A stretch of 64,000 bases of DNA from Blakeslea trispora (taxonomy: Eukaryota; Mucoromycota; Mucoromycetes; Mucorales; Choanephoraceae): the NCBI GenBank assembly GCA_025331445.1, contig JAIWNE010000073.1, positions 99,663 to 163,662 of the forward strand. The letters run 5' to 3'. The notes beneath the pieces were generated by a model that did no database searches, was not told the origin of the DNA, and was given only the letters and a program-made list of their open reading frames with translations. The position numbers and the translations under genes are program-made. Below are positions 48,091 to 58,083 of this stretch, one piece after another. The first letter of the stretch is position 1. Each line of letters opens with the position of its first letter.

Positions 48091-49697
48091 TATGTGAAAA
48101 TAAAAAGATGATGAAGTCAAATAGAATATTTTCCATCTCTTTTTATGCAATGTTTTACAGATCGTACTTTTACAGATCTTTTTCTGTGTAAAAATAGGGT
48201 TTTATGATTTTTAACTAATTAAGAACAATTTTCTTTGTCATTTTTTAATCTTTTCTCTTCTATTTCTTTTATTTATCTTGAATTTGAAATAAAACTTGTA
48301 AGTACTTTCTCATACCCAAGCAACTGTTTATTGATTATGAAATGTAATATTTTTGGTAAATTTAAATATAAAGAAATATGGGGACAAGTATTGTAAATAG
48401 TTTGAGACTGTTTTACGTATGCCTTTATTATGAACAAAATAAATGAGAGTATTTATACCAATTGCTATCTACTATTGCTATTACGTCTTTGACTTCCTTT
48501 AGTCTTTACTCTTTACTAAATCTGGATATTTAAGAGAACAATGTCATAGACTAGTTTGTGTCACCTTTAATGACATATTGACATTTTACTTTCTTTAGCA
48601 AGACTTCTTGCTTATCATCTTCTTTAGTCCAAATTTGTAGCACTTGCTTATGAAATCATTCTAGACTGACATAATGTTGGTAGGATTACTTAATTCAATT
48701 ATGATGAAGATCTTTATATACAAATATAGACTTCAATTCTTAAAGAATTCATGTTCAAACAAGCCAAACACGACATGATTCTCAATGTAGGCATGTTACC
48801 TTTAGAGCTTATAAAGACTGATACATAGTTTAAGGTACAACTCGACATATAAATACATTACTGTTGACTTAACATCCTTTTTTTTCTTAAGATTAGTCAC
48901 GTAGTTTTGTCTTTTCTCGAGAAACTTGGTATAAAAGTAAGTAAAATGATAGAATATGACTCCAGGCCTCTCCAATTGTTCTATTTGGTTACCTTAGGTA
49001 CTTATAGTTGTCTCTGGCTATAACTTGAGGTGCTATGATGCTTTAGAGCGTAAGTAAATGATTAAATTATCTTTTTATCGGTTTAACTTATTCACTTTTT
49101 ATAGTCTCTTTTCTGTCGTTGAGCTTTTGTCGCTTTAGTGCGTTACTCTCTGCTTTCGGGATGGCTTTTTGAGACTTTCAAAGTAAGTATATGACAATAT
49201 TTTCTGCTTGCTTTATAACTAACTACAGTGGCACAAGGCTTTGTTTCGGACACTTCTGTAAACAAAATACTCCGCATTGTGATATATTCACTATTAATAA
49301 CAATAAAAAGTCAATCAGACCAAAAGAAAGATGTTTTATATAGATATATGTTTTCTGTCTCTATCTATACTATGGGAAATACTGGTATGATAACTGAGTA
49401 ACTTGAGCACAATGTATACATTGCCTGTAGCCTGGATACGTTGTATCCAGTGTTTGTACCGTTTGAACGCAACAGCCTGAGAATTCCATATATAGAAATA
49501 GACTGGTCACAATAAGCCTAATCTGATCTTACTTTATTTTATTGCTCTGAAAGAAGCAGTTGTATGCAACACGCACACAAGATATATGAATTCATAGTGA
49601 TCCTTATCATGGATATCCATACCTGAGCTCATCAAACTTTTGTAAAAGAATCCTTAACATGTCTACTTTTAAAATTTACAGATAAATTTTTTTTATT
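48091..49697. other. AT-rich stretch without a recognised gene
   Basis: 1.6 kb between two minus-strand pseudogenes. TATTTATA-like words and frequent CTTTA runs are present. It may hold LTR or element termini, but I found no repeat pair that proves it. Confidence 0.45.
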
Positions 49698-50760
49698 TAA
49701 TATCTGGTAGGGCCGCCTTCAGCATCAATTACAGCCTAAAACCTATCCTTCATACTGTCAACAAGACGCATGAAAAGATCATGGCTGATCTCATTCCATG
49801 CTTCTATCAAAAACTCCTTCAACTGGGCAGCATTTTGGACCGTATGTCGTCTACTCTTAATCCTCAACTCAAGAGCCCACCACAAATGCTTAATGGGATT
49901 TAAATCTGGGCTTTGTGCAGACCAAAACTCAAAGCCTTTGATCATATGCCTAGTCTTCCAAGCACGAGTAGCAGCAGCAGTATGGCATGTAGCGTCGTCT
50001 TTTTGGAAAGTGAAGGTTCTGTCTTCCTTGGCTTGAAGATCCAAGAGCCATGGCTGGAAGTGATCAGCCAAAATTTGGATGTATCGCTCAGAGTTTACTG
50101 AGCTATCCACAAACACAAGAGACCCCGCTCCACCTCTCCTAAAACAACCTCACAGCATCACACTTCCTTTACCTAACTTTTTGGTAGGAACTGTGAGCTC
50201 CTCTGTTTAGGCTTGATCTTGCTGTCTAATGACTCTTAGGCCGCCGTGCTGTTCTTCTATCTCATAACGAGACTCATCCAACCAAATGACACTGGCTACT
50301 GATCAGCGGACCAATTGACATGATTCAGGGCCCATTCTAAGCATTTTTGCTTGTGCTGTGATGTCAACGCAGGCTTCTTCTTGGCGTAGTAAGAATCGAA
50401 ACTCATCCTGCGGATATAATCGATAACTGTCGCCCTACAGACGTTGACATCAAATTTCTTCAATTCATGCTTGGCACCATCAAAGCTTAAGAAAGGATTC
50501 TTGGTCACCATTGACCGCAAGTGTCTTAAATCTCTTTCATCGACTTCCATAGGTGCTCCAGAAGAGGTGCGAGGCAGAGGTGAGTCTGTTTTATTGATGC
50601 GAGCAATGATACTGTTCACAGTTGAAAGAAGTAGTTTAACAAGCACAGCTATCTCACGCTGAGAATAACCGGCGCGATTAAGATCGAAAACTCCCCAATA
50701 TTTCTCGTCTTTGCGCTCGTTGTAAAGACCACGCTTAGTAATGTTTGTAACTTTAGGCAT
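49698..50760 (-). pseudogene. Tc1/mariner transposase
   Basis: About 350 codons when breaks are ignored, the usual Tc1 length. The N-terminus (MPKVTNITKRGLYNERKDE, then GVFDLNRAGYSQREIAVLV) is the first helix-turn-helix, followed by ALTSQHKQKCLEWALNH. The catalytic core has WLDESRYE (first Asp), FQKDDATCHTA (second Asp) and SPDLNPIKHLWWALE, in which the usual Glu after Pro-Ile is replaced by Lys. The frame is broken at about 50296 and by stops near 50190-50230. Its natural end is at 49698 (AVIDAEGGPTRY), with a TAG at 49736-49738 where Gln (CAG) is expected. I found no convincing terminal inverted repeats. The missing catalytic Glu and the stops say it is dead. Confidence 0.87.
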
Positions 50761-50780
50761 TTTGAGATTAGAGTAGTTTT

Positions 50781-51740
50781 AAATGGGTAACAAAAGGTTT
50801 GTGAAAGTATTGATCAAGAAAGGAGATAAATATTTTTTTGATTGTCCGAAACAAAACCTTGTGCCTCTGTACAAGAAAACTTTAACCCAAGGAACACCAT
50901 TGGCGCAGGTAAATATTACAACTGTAACACCGTGGAACATTACGCTCGAGACTGTACAAGAGAGTGTCAAACATGTCGAGAAGGTAAACCAAATGCAACC
51001 AACGTTTTCCCATGAAGCGTGGTGATCAAGCCAGAGTATTCTTTGTCGATATCGCTGAACAGGATTTTCGTAAAGCCTCCCCTCGAGTTCTTCAAATGAG
51101 GGGAACACAGACATCATCATTTAAAAAACCTGAACAAGAAAATTTTCTCAATGTTGAAAGTGCACTTTTGCAGACAACCAAAATATCTACTTAATCAACG
51201 AATCTGAAAACCAAAACAAACAAAAAGAGGCCCCTGAAGAGCTAAGAGCCGTCAAGTTGCGTAACTTGGAAAAAGTTAGAGCCGCTAAGAAGGAGTACAA
51301 GCGACTATATGACGAAGCAAATGCTCGAGGAGAAGTACCGCCAAAAGAAGAATTATGGGCGGTTAAAATTCCCTTACCCCTTCCTTAGTTTATGTACTGT
51401 GCACCAGAGCTTTACTACCAATGGCTAAATTTAATGGAAAGTTAACTTTTCTCATCAAAGAATAAATCTATCTTAGCCAACGCTATGGACATTAATCCTA
51501 CTTAAGTAAAAGTAGTAAGAACTCAGAACATCGCAGTTGACACTTTAAAAAGTATCACAACGAACACCGAGCTACAATAGGTGACAGTTATGGCGGAAGA
51601 CAAACATGAATTAGAATTCTTACTTGACGGTGGTGCGGTCATATCTGTCGTTCCTCTACATGTCGTATTTGGGCATATACAAAAGCTAGAACGACTTATA
51701 ATCGGGGATTTAATTAATCATTACCAAAGGTTATTTTGAC
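50781..51740 (+). pseudogene. Retroelement gag-protease relic
   Basis: Fragments of a second, unrelated LTR or LINE-type retroelement. A zinc-knuckle-like segment, YYNCNTVEHYARDCTREC, lies at about 50910-50965. A Lys/Arg-rich stretch (KVRAAKKEYKRLYDEANARG) is at about 51270-51330. A retropepsin-like start, ELEFLLDGGAVISVVPLHVV, is at about 51610-51670 with Asp-Gly-Gly in the active-site position. Many stops and shifts. It abuts the Tc1 gene start, so the Tc1 element may have inserted in it. No RT is visible. Confidence 0.55.
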
Positions 51741-52537
51741 AGATAATGTCAAAATAACAATAAATCAAATAATGTTCACAAAGTTGGAAAACTGAAATCA
51801 TTTCAGATATTACCTGAGGTAATCCTGAAATCAAACATCTAACAAGCATTGGTAAAAAGCGACGATATGATAAATAAAGCGTTCAATGTGCCTAGCTAAC
51901 ACATTGAAAGCATGATCAGATTTATATTCATTGACTCTCTTTTCATCAATACTTGAAATGGCTATATGACATGACACATGTGATAGCAGGATGGTTGCAT
52001 AGGCCTTATAATACCAAGGTAGCAGCATCTAACAAAACAAGCAATGATTCTAGAGATGTCATTATAAGAAAAGACTAAATCATTACTTGGATAAAGATAG
52101 TTCTGAGACATAATCACAAAGGACTTGTCTATCGTTATCACCTAATCTAAACTGATCTTAACATCCAACGAAACAAGTGAACATGTATGAAACAGTTATG
52201 CCTGATATATTGAAACACTTGTCAAGATTAAACATATCTTGTCGCGCATAATTATTATCTCTCCAAGATATAAATCAAGTAAACAATATATCTCCACCTT
52301 ATTCAAGGCGGGGGATGAAATCTGGCTACAGCCATCTTTCAATTAAGGTGACCAGTCATCCTAGTAGGAAAACTGCTCATACAGATAAAATTATAACGGA
52401 GTGATTGATTGAAAATAATATATAAACACAACATGGACTTGCAGTAGAATTAGTTTCCTCTCTTTCTTTTTAATAAAAAAATCGAATTCCCTCTCATTGA
52501 ATTTATCTGAGACTGCAAATATCACATAATGTTCAAC
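51741..52537. other. Stretch without a gene
   Basis: 0.8 kb, AT-rich. No coding frame, RNA gene or repeat that I can support. Confidence 0.45.
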
Positions 52538-52629
52538 AAATTAACCAAACGAAGTCTAAATAAGTAACCTATTGAGATTCGAAAAATCAACCAACTGAGA
52601 GTCAAAAAAGTAACCAACCGAAGCTCTAT
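52538..52629. repeat. Four tandem 23-bp repeats
   Basis: Four units in exact 23-bp spacing share a core (T/C)AACC(A/T)A(A/C)(C/T)(G)A(A/G)..TC: TAACCAAACGAAGTCTAA, TAACCTATTGAGATTCGA, CAACCAACTGAGAGTCAA, TAACCAACCGAAGCTCTA. It lies 110 bp beyond the 3' end of the minus-strand DDE transposase gene, possibly subterminal to that element. Confidence 0.75.
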
Positions 52630-52739
52630 TTTTAGTAGGGTGCATTTTTTTTTAAATAGAAAATTTTTGGAAAACAGACATTTTTGAGATCTTAAACTCC
52701 GCTTCCATATTAAGAGGAAAAAATTTTTTTTGCGAACTT

Positions 52740-55018
52740 TTATTGGTTGGTTCTCAATTTTCTGTGAGACTTATGCAACTTTGAGAATTGCTCAACCGGA
52801 GCGAAAGTTTCTTTAACGTCTTTGCCTTGTGCATAAGCTCGAATGTATGCAAAGCTCTTATTAAAGAATTTTCTGATGATTAATGGCTGCTCATCAGGAG
52901 GGCAGACACTATCCAAGAAGTTGTGAATATTCCTATCCAGTGATTGGAAGGAATAATCACACTCCCGGCGTGCTTCTCTCTTGGCAGCGCCCCGGTACCG
53001 CTCAATCCAATTACATTCGCAGTGGTACTTTGGATAAAGTTCAAAAATAAAGCCATTGTTCTCGATGACTTCGGCAAGGATAGACTTCTGCTGAAGAAAG
53101 TCGGGCTGAACTTCCAAAAGGTGAACAGCACAACACCTGCGAGTTTCAACGGCCACATTGTTGCACTAACGGACCATGGCGTATCTCTCTTGTTCGTTCA
53201 AGAAAAGCTTACGATTCGCAAGAATACCTTTGATGCCTACGAAATATTTCTTCTTTTCTCCACCCTTATATTGAATGTTACTATAATGTCGTATAAAATG
53301 CAATTGTCTAGCAAACAACTTACAGCATGAGTTTTTGCATGGATTTTTGGGTACTCGTTTTTTTTTCTTGCATGCTTTTCTTTTGGAAGTACACCTTCTG
53401 TTGCTCACAGTAGTTGTACTCCCTTTCGACGTGGAAAGACTGGTCAGAGAAAAGGCCTTGACCTGCATCATCGTTCTTTATCTCTATTGCATTCATATTC
53501 ATTCTTTTTGCAACCAGAGCGCTGAGAGCAAAGGCATTATGGTTACTGCTTTGGTCGAGAAGAAAGACTGCAACACAATCAGGATGAAGGGCTTTGAAAA
53601 GAGGTATAACCTCATCTTCAAGTTGCTCCTTCATATGCTGACTGGTCCAGTAACCTTGATACTGCGATCCAGGATTAAAGATCTTTCTTCCAGAGAGCAC
53701 CCGTCCGTTTACCTCTCCTCTCATAGTTCCATGGCAGGGGCATTGAAACTCGGACATCATGATGGATCTGCCTTGTAACTTAGGAAGACAGTAGCTTTCG
53801 TTATTTTCCACCCATGAGTAGCTTTGGAAATCATTAGCGTAGAAAGTACTCTCATCGTGAGTAACAAACACATGCTGCTTCATACCATCAGGCAACTCAG
53901 GGGGAATAACTACGGCTGTATCGAATTCGTTGTATTGCTCCGAATACTTGAGGTATTGCTGCATTCTTTGAGACCATGCAGCACGGTACTCGACAACATC
54001 CTCACGCTCGTGTCCATCAATATACAGAACTTTGCCTATTAGTATTTAAGAAAAACGTTAGAAGATTTCAATTTAAGATCGTGTTTAATCAAGTTATCAA
54101 GGTGCTTGAAGTTGAATCCCCAAGAAATGAGCTTTCTTCTCACAGACTCGGCAGAAAGAGGCCAGACCGCACTACCATCCACCAGCAATTCTTCATTTAA
54201 AGTCGATGCTTCGATTTTCTTTGGCAAGATAACATTCCGAAGCTGATTGACTAAGGCAGGGATACTTCTCTTGGCCTTTGGTTGGCTTCTAAACCATTCG
54301 ATTGCCTTCATCTTGATGTCATTGTCATCAAGAACTGACACTCTTTTACTGTGCCCTCCCTGAGCACCGAGAGGAATGGTGTAAGAGGCCAAGTATTCAG
54401 CTGCTTGCTCTCTGATAACCTTGGCCCGATAGCTGGTGGCTTTGTGCTTGTACACAATCAATGCTGCATCCATAGATGCCTTCATCTTACGCCATTCACC
54501 ACTGCTAGCCATTATTCTGAAGTAATGGTATACAGCGTCGTACTTGGCCATTTGGGAGATTCCCAATTTGTGTTATTCAGATTGAACATTTGTTCTAGGG
54601 GCAACAAAGGCACAAAGGCGAACCAATGCATCTTCAACCTGAGTCTTATAATCGATTGCGGGTTCGATATCAGCTTCGGGCTGAACAGCTGGTGTGTTGA
54701 CAAGAGCGAAGAAGCTGTCAATTCTTGCATTTCCTCTTGCAATCTCTCTGTTTCTTTGTGCAATACGACGCACGTGTCTATCACTGTGTGCTCCAGAGTG
54801 CCTGTACCTTTGAGTTGAAGCCTGAGCTTCCGAATTCCACGCCAATTCAACCGTGTTTTAAATAGGTTGCGAGATCTCGACAACCTGATCAACCTCCATC
54901 TCCTCAAGCATGGGTTGGGGTGAAACAGTAGCATTTTGAAGATTAGTAGTCTCTTTGGCTTTTGCTGCAAGCTTTGACAAGTTTGCCATTCTTTGCTTTT
55001 TGGATGATACTTTGGGCA
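52740..55018 (-). pseudogene. IS630/Tc1-like DDE transposase, large fungal family
   Basis: Starts at ATG 55016-55018 (MPKVSSKKQRMANLSK). Two TAA stops (54858-54860 and 54573-54575) lie in an otherwise continuous frame. The N-terminal half contains a helical DNA-binding region (IKMKAIEWFRSQPKAKRSI, SVRRKLISWGFNF). A break near 54040 is followed by YIDGHEREDVVEYRAAW. The catalytic core has HVFVTHDESTFYAND (first Asp, about 53862), FQCPCHGTMRGEV, YWTSQHMKEQLEDEV and VFLLDQSSNHNAF (second Asp, about 53555). After frame breaks between 53470 and 53160 it continues to RCCAVHLLEVQPDFLQQK and YHCECNWIERYRGAAKREA (Glu, about 53008). I know this HCE-N-IE type from fungal genomes as a DDE endonuclease-like family. 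It would move an element by cut and paste; terminal repeats were not found. Confidence 0.75.
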
Positions 55019-55314
55019 TTGTTTTTGTGTGTAATGAAAATGGAAATTTTAAATTTTGAGAAGTTCCTGTATTTTTTGATACAATTTTATTTGTGTAACA
55101 ACAAATGAAGCAATTTGATTGGCTGAAGGTTTAAAATGGAAAAATTCAAGTACCGAATTTGAACACAATGCAGTAAAATATTGTGGACATATTTTGCTCT
55201 CCCAGCTTAAGGACCTCAACTTTGAAGGCAAACAATTTTTTTTTGCAGATGCTTAGTAACTTTTCCACCGTACGTTTTTAGATAAATGTATTTAGAACAC
55301 TTCTACGGAGGCAG

Positions 55315-55893
55315 TGTTACGCACAGGAATTTTCCTAGTACTCAATTATTTTCTGACTTCTTTTCGCTGCTTTGAATCCAACTCTGTATTTCCTAATTGG
55401 TATTTTACTCATTTGACAGCTCCTCTTGATCTCTTATTACACAACAACCTTATTAGAATCCTTCTCTGACTTTCCATATTATAATGAATAGAACTTTTAT
55501 ACAAGTATTAATTAACTTGACTGTTTAAATTATTAGTTTGCAAGTCCAACATGACTTCTTTTAGAATAGCATATAAACTCTTTAATCTTCTCTTATTAAT
55601 AAACTCAACTTATATCTCTCTTATTTACTTTACGCTTGATGGTAGTTTGACATATTCACTACCTAAATCCACATATTGTTATTAGTTCCCTTGATACTTA
55701 TTACAGATCATTGTATTCATATATTACATCTCTTCTTCTATATTACATTATTCTCTTTACTTTACTTATATCTCTAGTCGGACGACTTAAAACCTTGTGC
55801 TCATTACTTATAACCTTGCTGCCTGATTGCTCTATTATATCTATTTGTTCTCTTTCTCAAGTTACTGCAAAAACTATCCTTTGTCCTGTAACA
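55315..55893. repeat. Solo LTR with 4-bp target duplication
   Basis: Begins TGTTACGCACAGG and ends CCTGTAACA, giving a 6-bp terminal inverted repeat TGTTAC/GTAACA. The flanks are GCAG on both sides (55311-55314 and 55894-55897). No element body is attached, so it is read as the product of LTR-LTR recombination. It is unrelated to the gypsy LTR at 36875-37285. It ends 153 bp from the tRNA-Gln 3' end. Confidence 0.75.
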
Positions 55894-56046
55894 GCAGAAT
55901 TTAAAAAAAAGTCAAACCGCATCTTTCCTATACATTTGAAAACAATCCAAAAAATGGCCCAAAAATTTTTTATTTTAAAAAAGATGCACTCTATTTCTGA
56001 GCAACAAAATTTTAAAAAAATAAACAATTAGAGCCGGAACCACTGC

Positions 56047-56118
56047 AGGTCCCACCGAGAATCGAACTCGGATCACCGGATTCAAAGACCGATATGATAA
56101 CCATTACACTATGGAACC
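56047..56118 (-). tRNA. tRNA-Gln (anticodon TTG)
   Basis: 72 nt on the minus strand. Acceptor stem GGTTCCA pairs with TGGGACC, the D arm is GTGT...ATCA, the anticodon loop is CTTTGAA giving TTG (Gln, codon CAA), and the T arm is CCGAG-TTCGATT-CTCGG. No intron; CCA is not encoded. Pair 31-39 is a T-T mismatch at the base of the anticodon loop, where a T-A pair is usual. Whether it folds well enough to function is not certain. It is the only likely host gene in the window. Confidence 0.92.
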
Positions 56119-56398
56119 GCTTTCTATTTATCGTCTTGTTATGTTATTTTGTTTTGCCAATGCAGTCACGTGACTAAAGTAGAGCTTTTGAGCCTTTAAG
56201 ATCACTGGAAAAGCTTGACGTAGACAACTGTAATCTGATAATAAGTCTTTGATCTTTATTTGTTTTCTTATTTATCGTTTACCTGTATTTTGATAATAAG
56301 TCTTTGATAAAGAGCTTACAATTATCCAAAATATGGTCTTTTATACTTTTCTATTCTATACTAAATATTTATACTATTTCAAATAAAGTAGGAAGTAA

Positions 56399-56641
56399 TT
56401 ATATACTTCCATCCGATTGATTCTTATGTCTCGACGAATACAATTGTACCTTGTGTTTTCCTAAAGGCAACTTCCTTATACGAATCAAGTTCAGCCTAGT
56501 CTTCTTTCTTCTTTTGTTAAGTATCTGAGGTTTAAACCTTTTCTTATTTGGATTATGCAAATAAGGAAGGTTATACTCAACCTCAATTGGCTGCTTACGC
56601 TCAGAACTGCTAACGTCTACGACAAATTGACATGTGTTCAT
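56399..56641 (-). pseudogene. Basic-tail ORF, related to the one at 63237
   Basis: An 80-codon frame starting MNTCQFVVDVSSSERKQ and ending in Lys/Arg-rich sequence (NKKRFKPQILNKRRKKTRL). The protein at 63237-63452 shares the pattern QFVV-VSS-ER, then KK-FKP and a basic tail. Two divergent copies of the same pattern in one window suggest the C-terminal exon of a repeated, probably transposon-borne gene. I do not recognise the family and cannot see the upstream exons. Confidence 0.4.
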
Positions 56642-58083
56642 GTTGAATTTCGCTCGCTTCTGTCGTTCTCTGCGGTTTTAGAGGTTATACTTGCTGTTAC
56701 TTCTTGGATCTATGATTAAGGATGTTGTCTATTTTTGGTACTATGCCCCTTTCTGCGTTTCTCGGTGTTGGAATAATGGTGATATCTATGATGTAGCTTC
56801 TATTGTCGCGGTATCCGAATTATTTCCTTTTTCTGTTGATGTCCCTTATTTAATTTTATTTTATTTTATTGTTCTAATTCTGACATTTTTGACACTCAGG
56901 GTCCCTTTCATCGTTTCATCTGAAGTTGAAGAGTGCATTAATTGTTAGTAATTTTCTGAATTGAATCTTGATCTCTATTCTTAGAAACTCTGGTTGTCTA
57001 GAATTAGTTGTAGAAGTAGAATTTGTAGTAATAACTGTTGTAATGAGAAATGTCTGAAGCTATAAAAGAGCGGATGCATTTCAATATAATAAAAAAAAAT
57101 CAATTTTCTTTCTCTTAAATTACACATTTCATTGTCTTTTGAAAGAACAAGTCCTAATTACTTTATCGCTACTCTTTGTGTCTATCTCTCTTATAATTTG
57201 ATAGTCTTTACAGTCTTCTATTGCGTTATATTTGGTTTTTATCTGGGTTTATTCAAGGTAAACACAAGGGAGGGATTGCGAGTTGTCACAATGAGATATA
57301 GTATAGGGATTTTATCGGCTCAAAAAGTTTAACCGTTGTCCAGTGAAATTCCGGCAAATGTTCGAATCGGAATACTAGTCTACGTCACTAATTGTTAGTA
57401 AGAAGAACCCTGAAGACCCTGAAGACCCTTTTTACTAGTTTTCCATCGACTTGACTGACTCTCAATCTCTTTTGGTCTTGCTTACATTCCTAATATTTTT
57501 GTTTCCTTTTGTTGTCTAATTCCTTTCAATCATCTACTTTATCTTGTTACTATTTCAAATCACTCCATATTATTTATTTTAGATTCCTACTTCCATTTGT
57601 TACTTCTGATCCATACTTGCTAATTACTCTTTTTCCCACTTTATTTATTTTAGACGTAACTGATATTAGATTTTTACTTTATTTTTTACATTTCAACATT
57701 ATTTAGATAGAAATTCTTTAGAAGTAGTATAAAAACTAGACATTTATTATAATAAAATCGAGGTCGTTTTTCTTTATTAAAAATTGGGTGTGATTGTTTG
57801 ATTCGTAGTAGAAGTAGTGAATTAGTGAAATACATACAAATCTCTATTATCTGCTATTAGGTATCACTTTGATAGGAAGAGAAAGATTGACAGAGGTTAT
57901 TAACATTGTCCTTTTCTTACTCTCATGTTTAGGCGTTGTTAATTCCTTTCGTCGATTCTTTTACCTACTCAATTCCGCAACTTTTTATCAAACCGATAAT
58001 TACCCTCAAAAGCCTATATCAGACTTTTCATCAATTTGTCAAGCTGCGTTATACTACCAGCTTGATTTACCAGAAGACAGTAC
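56642..58083. other. AT-rich stretch without a recognised gene
   Basis: 1.4 kb with several hydrophobic-looking short frames and no conserved motif. A frame at 57869-58207 runs over the start of a CACTA-type tip at 58084, so its last third cannot be original coding sequence. Confidence 0.45.
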
